From positions 1 to 64,000 of the forward strand of contig NZ_BAFU01000248.1 in NCBI RefSeq assembly GCF_000308495.1: a DNA stretch of 64,000 nt, read 5' to 3'. Of this stretch, positions 40,901 through 46,265 are shown piece by piece. Each line of letters opens with the position of its first letter. Position 1 is the stretch's first letter. Under the pieces are notes generated by a model. That model was not told the DNA's origin, did no database searches, and worked only from the letters and a program-made list of their open reading frames with translations. Origin of the DNA: Nocardia brevicatena NBRC 12119. GTDB taxonomy: Bacteria > Actinomycetota > Actinomycetes > Mycobacteriales > Mycobacteriaceae. The position numbers and the translations under genes were made by a program.

Positions 40901-43900
40901 GGTCACCGGGATGCTCCGATGGCCGGCTGCCGACGAGGGCGAGTTCGGCCTGGCGGGGGTTGTTCGGCTGATTATGCGTGTCCGCTTCGGGCCTCGGCCG
41001 ATCGGGGTACACCCTGTTGATTTCGTCCACCATGGCCGATGGGACGACAGCGCGCTGGGATGGCGGCAGGGCTTCGGCGGCGGGGGCGCCTCGGCGGGGG
41101 TCCGAGGTGAGGTTGCCGTTGTGGTCGAACTCGATGGTCTCGAAATGTTGCTTGTGGGTGGGGATCTTGTCGAGGAACTTTCGTTGCTTGTGGTGCCATT
41201 CGTCGAATCCGACGGCCTTGTTCAGCAGTGTGCGGCGGTTGTGGAGGTCTTTGGGGCTGTAGTCGGTGTCGGTGTCACCGTCTCTGGAGACCGCGAGGTC
41301 GACTACGACCAGGTTCGGGTGCCGGACCGATGTGCTGTCGTTGACCAGTAGCACCATGTGGTATTCGGCGCGGTCGTCGGCGTTGGCGTTGTTTCGGGCC
41401 GGGGTGTCTTTCCATTTGTAGATCAGGACTGTGATGCCGCCCGGCCGGGCCTTCAACGATTCGACCACTTGGTCCAGCGATGCGGCCTTCTCGAGCGGGG
41501 CGTCGAACACCTCCTGCACCACGTCGAGGTCGTGGCCCTGCAGCGTGGTGGCGGGCTTTTCGAAGCGGTGGGCGTTGTCGGGGCACAGCACCCGCATGCC
41601 GGTCACGGCGTTGTTGAGGCAGCTTTTGGGGCTGCGGCGGTGGATCTGCACGACGAGGTCGAACAGGGCCGCGGTGGCCAGATACTGTGACGCCGCGGCG
41701 ACGACATCCTCGGCCACCGGCGTCTCGGCCATCGGGTTCTCGATGTCCCGGTCCACCGATACGGGGTCGACCGATGCCGGGGCGGTATCGTCGCGGGCGG
41801 AGGGTTGTACGGTGTTCGTGGTGGTCAGGTGGCGCTCGACTGCTTCGCCGAGGATGTCGCGGGCGATGGCGGGGGTGACGGCGGTGAGGGGGTAGTCCAG
41901 TGTTTTCGCGAGGGTGTTTCTGGCTTCGGTCAGCGCGGGGTCGAGGGTGCGTAGGCCTTCGGCGCCGTCGATATCGGCGATCGGTAGGCCCAGTTCGGTG
42001 GCGAGCCGGTCCCGCAGTAGTGTCAGCCGGTCCAGTGCTTGTTCGTCGGCGAACCGGGCGTGTTGCAGGATTGTGGCGGGTGCGGTCGCTGTGACGTGTT
42101 GTTGTAGGGCTTCTGCCGCCGCGGGTGGGATGCCGGTCTGTTCGAGCAGCCCCCGCAGCGGGTCGGCGGCACCGTGGTGGTCGGGGGCGGTGAGGTGGCC
42201 GGTGACGGTGGGGGTGGGGATGCCCAGCAGCCCGGCCAGGCGTGTGGCCTGCTCCGGTAGCTCGTCGGGTTGCTCGTCGGGTCGGGTGGGGTCGATGCGG
42301 CTGTGGTAGGTGCCGGTTTCGGCGGCGGCGAGGGTGAGGGCGGGGTTGGCGGTGGAGTGGGCGTGGTGGCCGACGAAGTCGGCGGTGGAGTGCCGCAGCG
42401 CGCGTTGTTGCAGATCGGGTGTCAGTGAGCCGAGGTTGTGGCTTGCCGACAGGAGTGTGTTGTGGTTTTCGGGGGTGGGGTCGGCGCGGTGGGCGGCGGC
42501 GGCCTGTTCGTAGTGGATCACCGCCTCGCGTACTGCGTGTAGGTGCATGGCGTTGCGGATCAGCGCGTCCTGCGGCGACATCAGGACCTGCGCGGTGCCG
42601 GGGTCCCCGTTGCGGGCGGTGCGATTCTTGGCCTGCTCGTAGATGTAGGACTGCTCGGGGATCTCGGTCATCCACACGTGCATGCCGCCCTTGGCCAGCA
42701 CTTCTTCGGACACCGAGATGTCGACGCCGCGCTGGCCTTGGCGGTTGATCACCAGGATCTTGCCCTGTTCGCCGGCGGCGTCGAAGACCTTCTGCAACTC
42801 GGCTTCCCAGTCCGCACCCCACCCGGCGATCCGGTCGGCGTCGACCGCCTCGATTGCCTCCCTGGGCACGCCCTTGCCCACCAACACCGCCACCTGTCGG
42901 TCGACCAGGTCGTTGCGGTGACACAGGATCTCCTGGAACCGGCCGCGGCCCCCCTCCCACATCTGGTGCGCGTAGTCGGCGATGGTGTCCAACTTGGCGC
43001 GGGTGTTGGCCACCACATCGGGGCAGCCCTCCCGCAACCGATGCGTCTGGGACCGGTCGACCTGGTGTGACCCCTCCAAACCGTAGATCTTTTCCAGCAC
43101 GGGGTTCAGGTCCGCGAGAGTGCCCGACGCACCTGTCACTTCGTCGAAGAACCGGCCCCCCTTGCGGTAGATTTCGACCGCATCGATGCGCTTGGCCGAG
43201 TCGGCGTCGGCGCGCACCACGATTTGATGCTGCTCGGCGCTCATCCCGCGAGCCTCCGCAGCGCGGATCTCCTTCGCCTCGACGGCCTGGGCCAGGCTCG
43301 CCTTACCCGGCTCGGCGCTCCACCGTGACTCGCTCGAGGTCATCGGATTGCGTTGCAGGCCGTGTTCGCCCTGATCGATGATGACGATCTTGCCCGCATC
43401 CATCACGTAGTGGGTTTTGTTGCGGGTGGTGAACTCGGCGGCGGCGGCCGTCTCGAGCCGCGACAATCCCAGCCCTTCCAGCCACTGTTTCCCGCCCGGC
43501 AGTGCCTCGACCTTCGCCCGTCCCTCCGGCGTCAGCGCCGCCTGACCGTCGTACCAGAACTCGACTTCAGGGGTTCCGTCCGGATACAGGCCGATTTCCT
43601 CGGTGATCTGCGCGAGGCCGAAATCCTCATGGGACAAACCTCCGCTCTCGAGCGCGTCGGCAAGGAAGTCGTGTGCGGCGAACACCTCGCGTGCCGTCGG
43701 CTCGGGCGCGGCCTGCTCCGCCCCTTCCGACCGCAGGAACAGCCGTTGACCACGGTCGATGATCCCGTCCATCTCGTCGATCAACACATTTCGCGGCGGC
43801 CGGTGACCGGCATTGCACAAATGCCCGACCGTCTCACCGGTGGCCACCACGATCGCCGGGCGCCCGTCGGCGACCGGCCCGAAACCTTGCTGCTGATCGG

Positions 43901-46262
43901 CCCGGAACACGTCGATGCCGAAATCGGTCAACAGCTTTCGATACTTCTCGACTTCGCGGTGGGCCAGCCCGTCGGTCGTGGTCACCAACAGAACCGATCC
44001 CTCATGCACCGCCCGCTGCATCGCCGTCGCCATGAACATCAGCGACTTACCCTCGCCCGGTTTCATCTCCACCGGATGCTTGGCCAGCGCATACACCCCC
44101 TCCACCTGCTCGACCCGCAACACCATCCCCCCCGGCACCGCGTCGCTGATCGTGCCGCGCCGAATGATCTCCAGCGTCGCGATCATCGACTTCTGAGCGT
44201 CGCTGTCGGACAGCCCGGCCCTCACCACCTCATCGGGAAGGTTGCTCAGCCGCAGGTGCTCCGGCACCCGATCACCGGAACTCGCGTGGAAATCGATCAG
44301 TAGGTCGACCGCACGATCACGCGCACTCGGCGGCGGCGAACCGGCAAGGTTGTCGGTATCCGCGGCCGGGTCGGCCGGCGTCTCGTGACGAGCAGCAGGG
44401 GCGCCCTGTTCCGCGCTGTGGCCATGCTCCTCGCTCACCGACGAGCGGTGTTCGCCGGCGCCGGGCGTTTCGGACCTGTCGCCGGCCACCTCGGCCTGGC
44501 GGGCGCCGGTTGGAGTTTCGTGGCCAGGTTCATCGGCCGCGATATTGCGCTCTATGGCATGAGCGCGCTCCTTGTTCCCTGGCGATGGGTGTTCGCCCGG
44601 GGCAGCCGCTTCGGGCCCGTTGCCGGTACCCGTGTCCGGGTGGGTGCCGGGTGACGGCTCGTGGCCGAGACCGGCGGCCGGGATGTTCTGTTTCCCGGTC
44701 CGAGTCTGCTCCGCATTCCCCGACGGTGGGTGGTCGCCCGAAGCAACAGCCCTTTCGGGCCCATCGCCCACAGGACGCGGCGGGGTGTTCATCGAAACCT
44801 TCGGCGGCGCCGACGTTTCACCCACGGCCTCGACCTGCCGCGGCGCTGTCACGTTCGGGCGGGCGACCGATTCCCCTGGCTGCGGGCGCTCGACCGGCGC
44901 GAGGGCCTCGGAACGACCGGTGGCCCCGGCCGCAGAAGCCGGTGCGACCGGACCACGACCGGCCGCCTCGGTGTGAGGTGTCGAGCCCAGCGTCACGGGC
45001 GACCGCACTGCCACGGGCCGCAGCGGTGCGGTGTTCCCGTTCGCTCCGGCCCCCGGCACCTCCCGGCGTTCACCCCCGGCAACCACAGCCTCCGGAGCCG
45101 CCACCCAGGCCGCCTTCGCAGCCTCCCACGCATGTTTCGATTCCGCAGACACCTCCACCGACGGGCGAGCCGCCAGGGCGGTGTCCCCGCTGTGCATGGC
45201 CGCGGGCAGGTCGGGCGGGATGAAGGCCCCACCACCGTCGACCACCGCCCCCGCCGCGGCACCCGAACCCGGATGAGCACCGACATGCGCATAGACGGCC
45301 CCGGCGAAACCGCCATTGAGCAGCGGCGCGATCACCTGATGGAAATTCTCCGGCCAGCCGGTCACCACCGCCGCCGCTCCCAAACCCCCCACCGCGCCGG
45401 CCGTGCCGTGCACCAACCCCAAGGCCAATCTGCTGCTCTCGATCCGGGGAAACACCTTCGGCACGAACCGGCCCGCGATCATGCCGCCCACCGCACCACC
45501 CGCACCCGACAACGCCGCCACCCCGATCGAGGTCAGATCGATGCCCGTCGGATTCTCGCCGTTCGGTCCGATCACGGCGAAGGCGCGGTCACCGAACGCG
45601 ACCTGCAGTCCCTGCACGCCCGCATCGACAGCCACGGGCAGCGCGGCGGCCTTACCCAACGTGACAGCCAACCGGAGCGGCCCCAACTCCGTGGACCGGG
45701 CCGCCATCCTCATCGCGACCGCCTTGAAGGCCTGCAACAGGGCCGCACGCAGCATCGCGATCCGGCCCCGCCCCTCGACCAGCATCGACTCCACCACCGG
45801 CGCCGCCGCCACCGGCCCGGCAGGACCCCCCGCCGCGGCGGCGGACACCACGGTCACAATCCGCCAGGCCAACTCGATCCCGAAGGCGAGCATCACGCAG
45901 AGCGTCTTCTCCGCCTCGTTGGCACCGGCCTGCACCTGATCGGCCAATGCGCGCGCGTCGTCACCGAGCCTGGCCGCACCATCCCGGTGCAAACTCAGCG
46001 CCTTGCGGGCCTGGTCGCCGACCGTGCCTACCGAATTTTCTTGCTCGAGAATGTATTTCGCATCCTCGGATTGGCCGTCGAGCGCGGTGGCATACTTCCG
46101 CAGCTCCGTGACCATCCAACGCATCCCGGAAATGTCGGCACGCGGCAGTCCTCCTCCGAACACCACCGCCTCGATCAGATCCCGCAATCCATCAGGCAGA
46201 CTTTCGAACAAGTTCTGCAGCTCCGCGACGGGATCCGGAAACGACGAACCGTCCACCGGCAC
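31917..46262 (-). CDS. 4781-residue multidomain ESX-linked polymorphic toxin/mega-effector
   Basis: One uninterrupted frame from a GTG at 46262 to 31917. It starts 3 bases after the stop of the WXG100 gene, so it is translationally coupled. Domains in order (residues): WXG100-like helical N-terminus and Gly/Ala-rich hydrophobic segments 1-390; Pro/Glu-rich linker 390-685; SecA-like ATPase 690-1240; papain-like domain 1500-1720; unassigned helical domain 1810-2255; GT4 glycosyltransferase 2260-2680; 19-residue repeats 2700-2762; two TetR-like domains 2765-3180; second papain-like domain 3255-3460; MFS transporter 3625-4013; coiled coil; two alpha/beta-hydrolase folds 4160-4650; HATPase domain 4660-4778. 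No signal peptide. The N-terminus and the upstream WXG100 gene suggest type VII export. The target and the active domain are unknown. Each domain is a separate entry below. Confidence 0.9.
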   Translation of the reverse strand: MPVDGSSFPDPVAELQNLFESLPDGLRDLIEAVVFGGGLPRADISGMRWMVTELRKYATALDGQSEDAKYILEQENSVGTVGDQARKALSLHRDGAARLGDDARALADQVQAGANEAEKTLCVMLAFGIELAWRIVTVVSAAAAGGPAGPVAAAPVVESMLVEGRGRIAMLRAALLQAFKAVAMRMAARSTELGPLRLAVTLGKAAALPVAVDAGVQGLQVAFGDRAFAVIGPNGENPTGIDLTSIGVAALSGAGGAVGGMIAGRFVPKVFPRIESSRLALGLVHGTAGAVGGLGAAAVVTGWPENFHQVIAPLLNGGFAGAVYAHVGAHPGSGAAAGAVVDGGGAFIPPDLPAAMHSGDTALAARPSVEVSAESKHAWEAAKAAWVAAPEAVVAGGERREVPGAGANGNTAPLRPVAVRSPVTLGSTPHTEAAGRGPVAPASAAGATGRSEALAPVERPQPGESVARPNVTAPRQVEAVGETSAPPKVSMNTPPRPVGDGPERAVASGDHPPSGNAEQTRTGKQNIPAAGLGHEPSPGTHPDTGTGNGPEAAAPGEHPSPGNKERAHAIERNIAADEPGHETPTGARQAEVAGDRSETPGAGEHRSSVSEEHGHSAEQGAPAARHETPADPAADTDNLAGSPPPSARDRAVDLLIDFHASSGDRVPEHLRLSNLPDEVVRAGLSDSDAQKSMIATLEIIRRGTISDAVPGGMVLRVEQVEGVYALAKHPVEMKPGEGKSLMFMATAMQRAVHEGSVLLVTTTDGLAHREVEKYRKLLTDFGIDVFRADQQQGFGPVADGRPAIVVATGETVGHLCNAGHRPPRNVLIDEMDGIIDRGQRLFLRSEGAEQAAPEPTAREVFAAHDFLADALESGGLSHEDFGLAQITEEIGLYPDGTPEVEFWYDGQAALTPEGRAKVEALPGGKQWLEGLGLSRLETAAAAEFTTRNKTHYVMDAGKIVIIDQGEHGLQRNPMTSSESRWSAEPGKASLAQAVEAKEIRAAEARGMSAEQHQIVVRADADSAKRIDAVEIYRKGGRFFDEVTGASGTLADLNPVLEKIYGLEGSHQVDRSQTHRLREGCPDVVANTRAKLDTIADYAHQMWEGGRGRFQEILCHRNDLVDRQVAVLVGKGVPREAIEAVDADRIAGWGADWEAELQKVFDAAGEQGKILVINRQGQRGVDISVSEEVLAKGGMHVWMTEIPEQSYIYEQAKNRTARNGDPGTAQVLMSPQDALIRNAMHLHAVREAVIHYEQAAAAHRADPTPENHNTLLSASHNLGSLTPDLQQRALRHSTADFVGHHAHSTANPALTLAAAETGTYHSRIDPTRPDEQPDELPEQATRLAGLLGIPTPTVTGHLTAPDHHGAADPLRGLLEQTGIPPAAAEALQQHVTATAPATILQHARFADEQALDRLTLLRDRLATELGLPIADIDGAEGLRTLDPALTEARNTLAKTLDYPLTAVTPAIARDILGEAVERHLTTTNTVQPSARDDTAPASVDPVSVDRDIENPMAETPVAEDVVAAASQYLATAALFDLVVQIHRRSPKSCLNNAVTGMRVLCPDNAHRFEKPATTLQGHDLDVVQEVFDAPLEKAASLDQVVESLKARPGGITVLIYKWKDTPARNNANADDRAEYHMVLLVNDSTSVRHPNLVVVDLAVSRDGDTDTDYSPKDLHNRRTLLNKAVGFDEWHHKQRKFLDKIPTHKQHFETIEFDHNGNLTSDPRRGAPAAEALPPSQRAVVPSAMVDEINRVYPDRPRPEADTHNQPNNPRQAELALVGSRPSEHPGDRQDERTQEHGPPGDAASADRNTGYLPSPTSAPLPVQVIQREIDEVTEILRSRVPQAQLGDPKILRGIRLAAEGLFIGRTRNDDADVARADRIRDDAIGLHEFGAVDLRHSGMNVAEDLRHILDNGVLQGADLGEIMAAMIAASWSDLGDGRRSADRPRYDTSTSAELLNARALAHGYAVSTARMLGFAVNGAGFDERTGTQLIALPTAVTEMRQRWEETDDGEFETAMRVARWVAAAGLQTLSESDAVAGWVLSEWRARGNEIPERQALVDHLRDRADFTHPDSGYRVPDGWLLSNRDMRRDHAVKAREIADRLASDPGYAPLDAYRDARSHAVEMREEYSGFRWQLVVGPVADASDPGALAATVAARLPESDPARTREAVIDAVPRLADLVGPYVGNDSVFVVTASQDADGRHRLLAQLDYTRPAAIDPDPGVTVEELRRELSDVDGRIDIGTAEPLPEGQVCHRVRLDLTRQRILVCCSQWGAGGTGMATLNVSLCEGLAQAGHEVIVWAEEVIVQAEDVESDFRPPDVEASLTAAVGSPRLPRLVDRYADDLPQPVDLVIVHDADDGLEAALEAEMRYPAAKLVSVHHLTPMLWERLSDNPEQGRSKVAAGIYMARRAHLVTGLGPVLAMDALSEAVMAGRGSVHELRPGLAMVEQPQVPSPGDPARILLFGRLEDPLKGVKEIAGVVGQLRAQGRDVRLVARGYSGDDAELVELIGDPAAVELKPHTSDLEELQADIRSSTVVVMPSRAEGFGLVATEAIEQGVPVVVPSSSGVGRFLADIPEYRVWAERFNLVEQPLGAKPDDTAWVAALGAILADVPAAWAAARRLQEQLRPFTRVRSAKMLLHAALNVDPHPRPEIWPSRTQVSVESGQVVVRGEGEDYELILAVADAMETDPLVEGAIIRGADVVFAPPREPTFLRPADDDERLFAPPREPTFLRPADDDERLFAPPREPTFLRPADDEEWLFAPPPRTAVQQDDSRERLLRAFVATVFEQGFDATTVDGVCLRAQVSPEIFDDYFLSTYSVFAEAHEEALSNLTQLVIDEVRVVPASDRAARVAAAVDTYVTALAARPATARMLLVEGFTLTPEERAERTVETTEAIATTLATVFDERVVPERGLPALAAAVHGILADWAVTGDTAALPALRRDLADLLRIGTMTPAVNLAATPDVLPPVSRPHREQLQGAPVAPAEPDQREWILTQLIAVAAELGYTEMSPYDVNWSAGVSIENHQELFSDKQAGFEAACVAAIERLRTATRAAMSDTLGGDVRSRLEAAIRAYLTVLAAHPAETRVLHLDLPAFGPLHDRHRAMLAEHLSRAVDEIDDRAGRLLASAVSGVVTNWIVSEESAIFEFRVPGDGESARIEALPEVAPVVTAWAHVLLTDTAGTADAASTAAGARSPVGDEGELGNHQEMSEGDGLQGLIGSRPSEDPSEPRPDEPADARSSAGDDSALGDGLQVPGETGEDTRSTPWTDRSARQGPAGEPIDGTIFVADTLINSPINVPRIRPYQNGDDRWTPPYHEVVDAFVAYIGNDNRPTNRTAAERAAARRRDGCIGRVARVVSALGSDEAREVEEGRKDWRALETAIAAELIKVELTPHTDDPLASIVEAVHHRQNGADTAVIVVDDGTTAHGYVITNVDGTIVVFDTNIEDPDTRVRTLDRWRQSYPHIEEAFVAFLRNDNGTLSALNEPAPDHTDRAHPRHDIEGPPANGHEGTPSDDSRKDDGGKDNGRKDTPSKPVGDTPKPRRRTPWSPTPPWSRKDKSRKGEAHTPHELERTSRTLPRDDATEESPGPAAAPDRHNSEREQVSASPTDKQSAVESDRTDSGPAAASLRANRPLRRLLSGLVASAIGSSIMSAALPLLTLAETGSTTVAGWVTFALTAPTVLFPIAAGVVADRFNLGRTIMVGQAAGFALATTGCVLVLLGAPHLGLALAGLAFVEKTAAIFTDASGKLAVRALAGTKQEDKDKAFGLNEMRKYSASTLGRFLGPALLVVGSFMPFAVNAACHAFGFETVRRLRAHFPPQKRRERERVTLRDGIRALWRNRFLRNATVVTAVANAMWAVFTLRTTALVYEAALPGWAAGAVLGAGAIGGVVGPLLAGRLTGRTDMNIKRLYPGMLASFTGLAVIQALFPNPFVAGAAAFGVSFVGVSSNVGLEVHRAQSVPERILGQTGGIASTISGTGVALGGLAGGYLLSMLGIGGGGWVAATVVGVVSGVGVIEFLWSSRKDRSEDTQRAVELANKANERAKELQRIRVGLHEQIRAKIFNETMLGTAVPPRRRTEALSQAEWENVKWTERIQHNLDQSTLQHELVVLRNILWWLQREADLGELERRYLEMASGIQVSEPVEPTTATPDPGEPLDPEIIEARGPAHGWPVFVVNYSSDEFGRLPHDYMLRMYDVRLISVDVRAQQSDEAAADLRGLADRLGIDHFSIVGRFEGRTFTEDMAELLGDRVHRVAALVPRVPAAEEFLSWYEVLGELDAHTTEQFPNIGVWFPADSGSMRRRLRVHDILPWLSRPGSDVGEPATRTTAVRPDSAQRIRFDEAIVDELYAPPDPLEQSRLPDQYVVVAPGRGVAFNEYGPPSGRPVVLLPDVPGSRLDPRPSDDDLDRLGIRLIVVDLPGTGFSIGPSERTVREVAADILAAFAARGLSTFSVVGRGLGGPVALTMAALAPEPLDRVVVMAGPGHPHPETGLDTTGMTADNAAIFASSDDLDIQRTLFAAELRIEQDPEGYVAELTPQLPPSDQEILNDTFWRRQFVKSLGEAFRRHTGGWAGIVRSTRNPWGIDLADIRVPVLFVHGTDDNVIPATHAQGNLAAIRGASMIVKTGVGHFGMLPATTEALRWINGELEQPRIVDDGILIRPQHSEEDVAAARSHVRQQLEGWPVDAVEAAEVLVAELADNMLAHTDGDGRVHVVVGDDTARIMVHDGADEVFSAGHTDTERLPWWSLRSGFVATHGVIRHGSGEGKTVWFEIRKPNAAGAADKPVR
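31929..32285 (-). other. Giant protein: C-terminal HATPase (anti-sigma kinase-like) domain
   Basis: Residues about 4660-4778. AVEAAEVLVAELADNMLAHT is the N-box-type helix with Glu and Asn. VHVVVGDDTARIMVHDGADE and HGSGEGKTVWFEIRK are the later ATP-lid and strand elements seen in RsbW/SpoIIAB-like kinases of actinomycetes. It could bind a nucleotide, or a sigma-factor antagonist. Very C-terminal placement is where polymorphic toxins often carry the effector. Confidence 0.65.
32313..33785 (-). other. Giant protein: tandem alpha/beta-hydrolase folds, nucleophiles lost
   Basis: Residues about 4160-4650. The first copy is short and degenerate (HGWPVFVVNYSSDEFGRL; elbow VGRFEGR in place of GxSxG). 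The second is full (GVAFNEYGPPSGRPVVLLPD, LIVVDLPGTGFSIGPSERTV) but its elbow reads VVGRGLGGPVAL with Gly4452 where the nucleophilic Ser belongs. The acid (VLFVHGTDDNVIPATHAQ) and His (VGHFGMLP) positions remain. Both look like pseudoenzymes used for binding. Confidence 0.75.
34224..35390 (-). other. Giant protein: MFS transporter domain
   Basis: Residues about 3625-4013, roughly 10-12 transmembrane helices. Segments include LRRLLSGLVASAIGSSIMSA, LTAPTVLFPIAAGVVADRFN (loop 2-3 motif region), VGQAAGFALATTGCVLVLLG, AALPGWAAGAVLGAGAIGGV and GGLAGGYLLSMLGIGGGGWV. It resembles MFS_3/EntS-type exporters. A charged cytoplasmic-type linker precedes it and a coiled coil (KANERAKELQRIRVGLHEQI) follows. 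Confidence 0.8.
35883..36500 (-). other. Giant protein: papain-like (Tox-PL/deamidase) domain 2
   Basis: Residues about 3255-3460. Cys3345 lies in RRRDGCIGRVARVVSALG, His3423 in TTAHGYVITNVDGT and Asp3438/Asn3440 in IVVFDTNIEDPDTRV. This C-H-D pattern is characteristic of the Tox-PL / toxin glutamine deamidase group. It is preceded by a PxxxxxVxFVAYIGND segment that recurs at the end as EEAFVAFLRNDNG. Confidence 0.65.
36723..37970 (-). other. Giant protein: two TetR-like domains
   Basis: Residues about 2765-2940 and 2985-3180. The first has SRERLLRAFVATVFEQGFDA, TTVDGVCLRAQVSPEIFDDY and a TetR C-terminal-type helical body (ARMLLVEGFTLTPEERAERT). The second has REWILTQLIAVAAELGYTEM, SPYDVNWSAGVSIENHQELF and ETRVLHLDLPAFGPLHDRHR. 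The order of helices and the F-x-T-x(2)-I-like spacing fit TetR regulators, in tandem inside one polypeptide. Confidence 0.65.
37978..38163 (-). repeat. Three 57-bp tandem repeats in the giant gene
   Basis: Three near-identical 57-bp units, starting at plus-strand positions 37981, 38038 and 38095, encode FAPPREPTFLRPADDDERL twice and a variant ending DDEEWL. A fourth partial copy (FAPPP) follows. The unit length is a multiple of three, so copy-number change keeps the frame. They form a Pro-rich spacer between the glycosyltransferase and the TetR-like domains. Confidence 0.95.
38223..39485 (-). other. Giant protein: GT4-type glycosyltransferase domain
   Basis: Residues about 2260-2680, a GT-B fold. 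The N-terminal Rossmann half has RILVCCSQWGAGGTGMATLN and LVSVHHLTPMLWERLS. The C-terminal half has ARILLFGRLEDPLKGVKEIA, VRLVARGYSGDDAELVELIG and VVVMPSRAEGFGLVATEAIE. The EX7E retaining-GT4 motif is Glu2541/Glu2549. It could glycosylate a target or a cell-wall intermediate. All signature residues are kept. Confidence 0.75.
39498..40835 (-). other. Giant protein: unassigned domain
   Basis: Residues about 1810-2255. Mostly helical with recognisable segments IQREIDEVTEILRSRVPQAQ, NVAEDLRHILDNGVLQGADL, GEIMAAMIAASWSDLGDG, AVAGWVLSEWRARGNEIPER and VPRLADLVGPYVGNDSVFVV. I could not assign it to a family. It sits between the first papain-like domain and the glycosyltransferase and follows a GSRPSE-type linker. 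Confidence 0.4.
41103..41765 (-). other. Giant protein: papain-like (Tox-PL/deamidase) domain 1
   Basis: Residues about 1500-1720. SPKSCLNNAVTGMRVLCPD supplies Cys1548, RAEYHMVLLVND supplies His1635, and NLVVVDLAVSRDGD supplies Asp1655. This Cys-His-Asp order and spacing fits papain-like polymorphic toxin domains (Tox-PL, protein glutamine deamidase or peptidase). All three candidate residues are present, so it may be active. Confidence 0.6.
42543..44195 (-). other. Giant protein: SecA-like ATPase domain
   Basis: Residues about 690-1240. The P-loop is VEMKPGEGKSLMFMATAMQ (Lys739; SecA has a TGEGKT-type loop in the same context). Walker B is NVLIDEMDGIIDRGQ near residue 830. The C-terminal motor lobe carries LVINRQGQRGVDISVSEEVL and YEQAKNRTARNGDPGTAQVL, equivalent to the SecA AGRGTDI and GRSGRQGDPG motifs. 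The conserved SecA Arg-finger context is altered (RTARNG), so ATPase competence needs testing. This is a motor domain of a translocase inside a secreted-type protein. Confidence 0.75.
45093..46262 (-). other. Giant protein: WXG100-like N-terminus and hydrophobic region
   Basis: Residues 1-390. Opening PVAELQNLFESLPDGLRDLI, then ISGMRWMVTELRKYATALDG, resembles the WXG100-like N-terminal domain found on large actinobacterial T7SS toxins of the CpnT type. Helical pairs follow (ALADQVQAGANEAEKTL). Hydrophobic Gly/Ala-rich stretches around residues 140-165 and 235-320 (VAALSGAGGAVGGMIAG, HGTAGAVGGLGAAAVV) could insert into membranes. This region is the likely secretion signal and translocation module. 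Confidence 0.6.
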
Positions 46263-46265
46263 TGC

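Noticed and set aside
31917-46262. Assembly fusion of several genes
   Set aside because: Linkers between domains are in frame, low complexity and typical of polymorphic toxins; there are no internal stop/start pairs. It cannot be fully excluded without reads.
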